A stretch of DNA of 6,484 bases from Methanobacterium sp. GTDB taxonomy: Archaea > Methanobacteriota > Methanobacteria > Methanobacteriales > Methanobacteriaceae. The notes below the pieces were generated by a model. The model searched no databases. It was not told the DNA's origin and saw nothing but the letters and a program-made list of their open reading frames with translations. The stretch spans positions 1-6,484 of the forward strand of contig JAHRFX010000078.1 in NCBI GenBank assembly GCA_019084405.1, read 5' to 3'. A program made the translations under genes and the position numbers. Within the stretch, counting starts at the first letter, position 1. Every line of letters starts with the position of its first letter. Of this stretch, positions 6,266 to 6,484 are shown piece by piece.

Positions 6266-6377
6266 TTATTTTTAATACTTAATTGTGGTTTAGGAATGGT
6301 GTGAATTTTAGGAACATTTGGAGGATTGTTTTTCTGCTGTTGATGTTTAGTTCTGCTCTTTTCATGGTGGATAGTTT

Positions 6378-6396
6378 TCAAATTCTTTGAATTTGA
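6378..6396. repeat. 19-bp perfect dyad TCAAATTC-TTT-GAATTTGA
   Basis: An 8-bp perfect inverted repeat surrounds a TTT loop. It could form an RNA hairpin or be a protein-binding dyad, and it lies one base before a second hairpin. Confidence 0.5.
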
Positions 6397-6397
6397 T

Positions 6398-6423
6398 GCC
6401 CCAAACATTTCATGTTTGAGGGT
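6398..6423 (+). repeat. Hairpin with CAAACAT/ATGTTTG stem and GC clamp
   Basis: CAAACAT (6402-6408), loop TTC, and ATGTTTG (6412-6418) form a perfect 7-bp stem. CCC (6399-6401) pairs with GGG (6420-6422) after one bulged A at 6419, and a G-T pair may close the base. Ten or eleven pairs make this the strongest stem I found outside genes. A run of nine T lies about 40 bases further on (6462-6470), too far for a classic intrinsic terminator. Confidence 0.5.
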
Positions 6424-6484
6424 TTCATGTGGTTTGTTATTCCTCTGTCGGTTCTTAGTTGTTTTTTTTTCGGTGTGTTTTAAG

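Larger units (their letters stand above)
6070..6484. other. G+T-rich intergenic region without a supported gene
   Basis: This stretch of about 415 bases to the window end holds no gene I can support. On the + strand, bases 6361-6480 are about half T and over 70 percent G+T. Short + strand frames exist: 36 codons from ATG 6194, a frame reading VFLLLMFSSALF that resembles a signal-peptide core (about 6290-6390), and one ending at TAA 6481-6483. None has a good ribosome binding site or adequate length, and they shift between frames. It may be a long leader of a gene beyond the window, a decayed membrane or surface protein gene, or an untranslated RNA. Confidence 0.5.

Noticed and set aside
6202..6408. 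Minus-strand frame of 68 codons in the right-hand intergenic region
   Set aside because: Its Lys, Asn and Pro richness follows from the A+C-rich minus strand. No domain-like pattern is visible, and it crosses one hairpin fully and ends in another.

Overview
The window looks like chromosomal DNA of a hydrogenotrophic methanogen of the order Methanobacteriales, most likely Methanobacterium or a close mesophilic relative. Three things point there: a class-A flavodiiron protein of the F420H2-oxidase type, a group II chaperonin (thermosome) instead of GroEL, and archaeal signals (AT-rich TATA boxes, AGGTGAT-type ribosome binding sites, oligo-T terminators). The DNA is AT-rich, and every supported gene is on the + strand.

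Layout. Bases 1-334 hold no gene I can defend, only short A-rich reading frames that may be the tail of an upstream gene or a decayed one, then the fprA promoter region. Bases 335-1558 encode FprA. After 44 bases comes a small unknown gene (1603-1863). Its reading frame appears broken by a -1 shift at a run of five G, because a start-less, protein-like frame carries on to 2018. A T-rich terminator and a compact promoter with a 16-base dyad touching the TATA box lead into the thermosome gene (2172-3818). Its true start is the ATG at 2172; the in-frame GTG at 2163 lies inside the ribosome binding site. A T-rich terminator and an AT-rich promoter region follow, then AMP-forming acetyl-CoA synthetase (4078-5979). 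The last 500 bases have no supported gene. The + strand there is strongly G+T-rich and carries several short perfect repeats and hairpins.

How the genes fit together. FprA reduces O2 to water with reduced F420, the thermosome refolds proteins, and Acs activates acetate to acetyl-CoA for biosynthesis. The first two suggest a stress-protection neighbourhood. Acs looks independently transcribed, since it has its own terminator-bounded promoter. I see no CRISPR array, tRNA, rRNA, intact insertion sequence or defence system. The gene content is ordinary; the items worth a second look are the frameshifted small gene, the dyads at the promoters, and the structured G+T-rich tail.
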